Origin: Nyssa sinensis
Lineage: Eukaryota > Streptophyta > Magnoliopsida > Cornales > Nyssaceae
DNA: 64,000 nucleotides
Assembly: GCA_008638375.1 (NCBI GenBank)
Contig: CM018052.1
Span: 18,380,450 to 18,444,449 of the forward strand
Direction of reading: 5' to 3'
This document shows positions 59,744-64,000 of the stretch, piece after piece; the stretch's first letter is position 1; every line of letters starts with the position of its first letter. The translations under genes and the position numbers were made by a program. The notes beneath the pieces are model-generated. The model ran no database searches. It was not told where the DNA came from and saw nothing but the letters and a program-made list of their open reading frames with translations.

Positions 59744-59842
59744 TTTTATGTACTTGACTAGGATGATTAGTCCTAGTACCCACCTTATCGAGGTCCAATG
59801 ACCTCTTAGTCTGGCCTTGCGGGTCAAGGGTGTGACATTTAA

Positions 59843-60180
59843 TCATGTAATTATCACTTGAGACATGATTTTAGCCTTCAATTTATAAGGTTGATTATAG
59901 GCCCTTGGATTAAATCTCCATATATTGCTTATAAATAGGTCCCCTTATAATTCTAGTGCTAGAGTTTTCTTTCTCTCTCTCTCTCTAAAAGCCCTTTCCC
60001 TTTCAAGACCAAAGCCTTGCCGAAGTGACGATCCCGAATCAAGAAGTAAGTCAAAGCCCTACCGGAGTATTGGTCCCGAGTCAAAAAGCAAGCCGGAATT
60101 CTGCTCGAGTGACGACCTCGAGTCAAGTATCCCTAACTGAAGTTGTAACATTTTGTAAACTTGGAAAATAAATAAAGTAA
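59843..60180 (+). promoter_or_regulatory. Right half of the sequence invaded by X: promoter-like, with 3 tandem units
   Basis: It continues 7790-8537 after X. TATAAATA at 59930-59937 is followed by a CT-run (59971-59987) and three imperfect 40-45 bp units, each with a 'gaccc/tcgagtcaa'-type end (60005-60127), then AATAAATAAAG near 60165. This looks like a promoter plus short transcribed leader and poly(A) signal, as in an LTR, but I cannot define its ends. Confidence 0.4.
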
Positions 60181-60774
60181 CAAATAATGGATAATGTTAG
60201 TTTTGCATGATAGTAAACCTTACGAACATAATAATAGGATGGAAAGAATTTAAGTAACATAATAATGTTCGTTTGAACGAGCACTCGGGAGTTTGGTGTG
60301 AACTTCATTTGATACTCGTTTGACACTCATTTAAACGAAGGAAACTTGTTCGAGCGAATACTTTATTCGTTCAAATAAGTGTACGATACAACACTTTTAT
60401 GTTGAGGGCTAAAAGGCAAATTTTGCACAAATTTTACTTTCCCTTCTCTTCCAAACTCTCTCTAGACAAGAGGAAAGTTAGGGTTAGAGTATTTCTTAAT
60501 CATTTATAGATCTCTAGGCCTTTCAAACACATTCATAGTACAAGGATTCATCACCAAAAAAAATCTCATCGATTGAAATATAGGATTTTCAAGAATTTCT
60601 CCAAGAAGAAGGGGTAAGTTTTAGGGTTTTCTTTTCCTTTTCAAATCTCTTTAATGTTCTTATAGATCTAGCTTGATTAAGTGAAATAAACAATGTAAAA
60701 TCTTTCTTAGGGTTTGGGGGCAAGGTGCAATGACATGGAAATTTTTTTTTTAATAAATAAATTTTCTTAGTGTT

Positions 60775-60815
<41 letters not shown>

Positions 60816-60830
60816 TATTATTAATTATGA
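60181..60830. other. Unassigned AT-rich stretch ending in an (ATT)n microsatellite
   Basis: 60181-60775 contains an inverted phrase around 'cgtttgaacgagcac' and 'gttcgagcgaatac' (60270-60370) and a possible splice donor AAGGGGTAAGT (about 60611). No coding domain is seen. 60777-60823 is an ATT trinucleotide run. This could be leader sequence of an unrecognised element. Confidence 0.35.
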
Positions 60831-62184
60831 TTATAACTTATTATTATTATCATGTGAGATATGTACATGTGGATATATATATATATATATATGAAATTAT
60901 GGGTGTGATGTGTATGTTGTGAGTATGCATTCATGTGTGTATATGTACATGGTATGATGTATTGTGTTGATGTATGTATTGTGGTTATATTTGTATATAT
61001 ATGAGGCATGCAAAGCATGCAAGTGGGGAGGTTGAGTGTGTATTGGCAGTGTGTGTGTATTGGGGTGTGTGTTGTGTGTGCAGCCAAGTGGGTAAGGTGT
61101 GTGTGTGTGTGTGATATGTTTTATATATATATATATATATATATTTGTGTGTAGGATACGAAATCTCAAGCCGAGTTAAATGAAAAGCTGAAATGAGAAA
61201 AAGCAGAGGGGTCAGAGAGTTTAGTCAACAAAAAGGGGCTGTAACAGCTAGGCTGTGAGGGGATAGGTAGAGAGAGAAATAAAAGAGAGAGAGAGAGAGA
61301 GGGCGGTAAAACTTGTGCCAAACAAGTGCATGCGTTGCATGCTTGAGGATAAATCAAAAAAAGAAGAGCAGGGCATTGAAGTTGTGAGAGAGGAAAGGGG
61401 TTCAGAAGCAGAAACCGAATAAGGAATGAGGAAAACTCTGAAACAGGTATGTCAAGTGAGTTTCAGTTTTCAAACTTTTTTAAAGCATGATAAATAGTTT
61501 GGAATATAGGGCCATGTAGCTGAATCTAAGGGAAAAATTTTGCAAAAAGAATCGGCTAAAAAGGGTCAGAAATGGGGGAGAAAGGTTGAGTTACAGTTCA
61601 TAGAGATAATTCGGGTTGGCACGTTTTTATGATAGAAACTTGATTTAAACAATGGGGAGATGATCCCCTTGAGTGTAGAAAATAAATGGAAAACGATTGA
61701 GGCCAAAACAGTGATGAAACCATGGTGAAAAATGAGCTCACCAGAAAATCGTAATGTTGGCCGGAGCTACTGTGATTATTTATTCGCAGAGTTCGGCTGA
61801 CTGAAATGAAAAACCAACGACGGAAATGAAATCTCCATGAAGAATCAAAGAAAACTGTATAAATTTCCATATTGAAGTTGATCGAAAAATTTATGCCGTC
61901 GTCGGAGATGGCAACGGAAACCTAGGGTTTCCTCACCGGAAAACCGAGGAAGACGACCTGGAGGTCGTGGGGCGTTAGACTGATGGCCGGCAGTTTGGGC
62001 CTATATTATTTTTAAATAATTTGGGCTTGGGTTGGTTTTAAGAGGAGGTTGGGTTTCTGGGTTAAAAAAGAGATTCGGCCTGTGTTAGTTTGGGCCCAAC
62101 TGGTTTAATTAAAAAGGGGTTTTGGGCCAATAGTAAAGGAAACCAAAGGGAAAGAAATGAAAAATGAAAACAAAAAAGGGTTGG

Positions 62185-62262
62185 GGACTGCTGAGACTCG
62201 AACCCACGTGGGGCGCGTGGGGGTGAAACGCGTGGAACCGTTCGGACAGCACACTCTTGTGT
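62185..62262 (-). other. tRNA-like module, antisense in the right-hand LTR
   Basis: On the - strand, TGTCCGAACGGTT resembles the A box of tRNAs with TGGCCGAGTGGTT, and GGGTTCGAGTCTC is a full B box about 35 bp later. It is the copy most like a real tRNA, but the acceptor arms do not pair convincingly. Confidence 0.5.
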
Positions 62263-63371
62263 CCATATATGCAATTAATATATATATATATATGTATATA
62301 TATATTATACTCTATTCTGTTTTACAAATTAAATTGATTTAATTAAATTAAATACCCCGAAATGGCTCGGAACCCAAATAAGACAAGTCATACACGTTTT
62401 CTGACTATCTTGGACCTCCTAGGATCAATGGTGAGGTCCGTAACACGAGACGAGGTCCCAAAAAATAAAAGACCCGTGGAACTCTTAAAAAATTATCAAA
62501 ATGCCCTTGAGTCAAAACACAGTCAAACGAACCCCGATTAAAATAAAAGAATAGTGGATTTTTATTATTTTGAATGTTATGAACTCAATGGTGGAGTCCA
62601 ATTTATGAGAAGAGGTCTCGGGATATAAGAACCCGTAAAAGTCCAAAATGACCGTTTTGCCCTTTTAAGCTCGGATGTCCAAATTGAATTCCACGAAAGC
62701 CTAAACCTATTTTCTTCGACGTTCTAGACTGAAGAGTAGATTTTAATTTGGCAAAATAGAAACTCATAAAGTAAAGACATAAAATTTGTTGAATAACATA
62801 ATTCAAGTAGCAATTGAACTAAGTTGTGTTTCATGATTTTAGGAACACGGAAAGGCAAGGAGAAGGTGATCTGACCTTCTGTATTTTCACTTCAGTTCCG
62901 CTACACTACGAGTACATCTCCTTGAGTTGAAACTGACCCATCAGGTACGATATATTGTGCTAAGTAAGAAATAGAATTAAGTTTAGGAATAACTGCCATG
63001 TTGACTTTATGATTCGCATGTTTGTTTTATTGCTCATATGCTTATGTGTTCCTTGTTATCTTGTTGAAAGTTTGGTGATGAATGTGAATCATGACTATAT
63101 GTATATTGCATGTGTTAGCCTAGTGTGTGGATTATGTTTTTTTTTTTTTGAGAATTGTTGGGATTATGAAATATGTGACTTAAACCATGTGTTAAATGGA
63201 CTATGCATGACATGTGACCTTGATGAAAGGATTTTCTGATTTGAATGTTATTGTGTAATACATCATTTAAAGCATACTTCATGTGTGGATATGATGCTTT
63301 ATTGAGATTACATTATGGTATGGTGGAATCAAAGTATATTGGCATAATATGGTTCCTTGGACATGACATGA

Positions 63372-63520
63372 CATGATATTGCATTTGTACCCGAACCAGC
63401 GGGAGCAATCTGCCAAGGGACATGATATTGCATTTGGTACCCGAACCAGCGGGAGCGATCCGCGAAGGGACATGATATTGCATTTGGTACCCTAACCAAC
63501 GGGAGCGATCCGTGAAGGGA
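63372..63520 (+). repeat. Three 50-bp tandem units
   Basis: Units at 63372-63420, 63421-63470 and 63471-63520 each read 'catgatattgcatttggtac' then 'gggagcgatccg.gaaggga', with a few substitutions. The Y-family LTR at 6355-6420 has two diverged 'gggagcgatccgtgaa' units at the matching place. Confidence 0.9.
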
Positions 63521-64000
63521 CATTACATTACATGAGTTGACATAGGTGTGACATAGAATTGACATGGCATAGAGTTACATGGGTGTGTCACGCATATTTT
63601 TATTGCATTGTATTAATGAATTCCCGAATGTGTGATGAATCATGTTAATACATTGTATGGATGTATTTGATGGCATGTAAGTTATAATTGTTTTGAATCT
63701 TGTTAATGCATTGTATGGATGAATAGGATGGCATGTAGGTTATAATTGTGCATGGAGATATAACTGTACACCTGCATATGCCACGCCCTAGATTATGTTC
63801 ATGAGTTGGATAACATGTAGATTATTGCTAATACATTGTATGCATGATGTTGAATGCCATGTAGATATAACTGTACACTTGCACATGCCACGCCCTTAAT
63901 TTTGTTTCTTGCATTAGCATTATATTGTACCAGCAGTTGAGCTGACCCATTCGCGGGACAAACATTTCAGATGACGCTCCCGGCACTTGAGACTTGAGGA

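Larger units (their letters stand above)
8543..59837 (+). mobile_element. Outer LTR retrotransposon X (non-autonomous), carrying all nested insertions
   Basis: Five-base TSDs TTTAA (8538-8542 and 59838-59842) flank LTRs that start TGTAA and end GACA. Removing nested insertions leaves LTRs of about 4.2 kb each and only about 1.15 kb internal. A TGGTATC primer site (21035) and a purine tract (52241-52252) give + orientation. No gag or pol is visible in X's own internal DNA, so it looks non-autonomous. It is the oldest layer, since five later elements (S1, S2, S3, E1 and, through E1, Y and Z) sit inside it. Confidence 0.85.
52254..59837 (+). repeat. X right (3') LTR, split by S3
   Basis: Pieces 52254-56353 and 59744-59837, net about 4.19 kb, collinear with the left LTR pieces. 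It includes the CT-rich leader (52840-52870), (TA)n (53290-53330), GACTCAATGG modules (about 54125, 54270, 54425) and the 45-bp tandem (55060-55280). It ends GGGTGTGACA. Confidence 0.85.
60831..64000 (+). repeat. Mosaic LTR, E1/S3-like head and Y-like tail, cut by window end
   Basis: 60831-62870 has the E1/S3 order: TA/TG-rich tract (60870-61145), purine-rich leader, GA run (61285-61302), antisense tRNA-like module (62185-62262), (TA)n, and boxes GATCAATGGTGAGGTCC (62424), GAACTCAATGGTGGAGTCC (62580) and a weaker one (62725). From about 62880 it follows the Y LTR tail instead: 'gtacgatatattgtgctaagtaagaa', 'gcattgtattaatgaatt', 'gttgagctgaccc', 'cttgagacttga'. It has three 50-bp 'gggagcgatccg' units (63372-63520). 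Confidence 0.6.

Noticed and set aside
60590..60640. 5' end of a cellular gene (AAGGGGTAAGT donor after a leader-like stretch)
   Set aside because: No coding exon with a recognisable domain follows within 3 kb; the next sequence is a microsatellite and an LTR.
62185..62262. A functional tRNA gene
   Set aside because: A and B boxes are present, but the acceptor stem and anticodon arm do not pair convincingly, and the same module is decayed in other LTRs.

Overview
The window is plant nuclear DNA made almost entirely of nested LTR retrotransposons. I see no intact cellular protein gene, no rRNA, no functional tRNA gene and no CRISPR array. Evidence for a plant: Ty3/gypsy proteins of the plant Tat and chromovirus lineages, initiator-Met-type primer sites, LTRs of 2.8-4.5 kb, and GT-AG introns. 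I cannot name the species.

The nesting can be read from target-site duplications (TSDs). An outer element 'X' (8543-59837, + strand, TSD TTTAA) has LTRs of about 4.2 kb and only about 1.2 kb of its own internal DNA. Its left LTR holds two solo LTRs, S1 (8601-12369, TSD TTGAA) and S2 (16280-20743, TSD TGTCA). Its right LTR holds S3 (56354-59743, TSD TTTTA). Its internal region holds 'E1' (21544-51600, + strand, TSD CTATG, LTRs about 3.2 kb). E1 in turn was hit twice. Element 'Y' (41131-50581, - strand, TSD ACTTG), a decayed chromovirus-like copy lacking gag, lies in its right LTR. Element 'Z' (26662-38527, - strand) lies in its internal region.

Z is the youngest and best preserved. It has two 674-bp LTRs differing at 5 sites, a PBS, a PPT, and long open gag-protease and RT/RNase H/integrase frames with two RNase H domains, as in the Tat lineage. 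Three features stand out. (1) Gag-protease and RT-RH-INT share one frame and are separated by a single UAG in the tobamovirus-type readthrough context UAG CAA UUA. (2) Between pol and the 3' LTR lies a 638-bp array of 33/34-bp units of two kinds, which differ mainly in the two arms of a short hairpin. (3) Beyond the array, on the strand opposite to gag-pol, lies a three-exon gene for a plant 'putative gypsy-type transposon' (Transposase_28-like) protein with a coiled-coil tail, plus a second antisense reading frame with a related promoter. Z is therefore ambisense.

The flanks are older debris. 1-1596 is an LTR tail. 1597-4450 is an E1-like LTR cut off and joined to the integrase remnant and 3' LTR of a Y-family element (to 7789). 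7790-8537 and 59843 onward are the two halves of the sequence X entered. 60831-64000 is a mosaic LTR with an E1/S3-like head and a Y-like tail. Two modules recur across otherwise different LTR families: a box close to GACTCAATGGTGAGGTCC, often in tandem, and a tRNA-like A-box/B-box pair lying antisense to the LTR.
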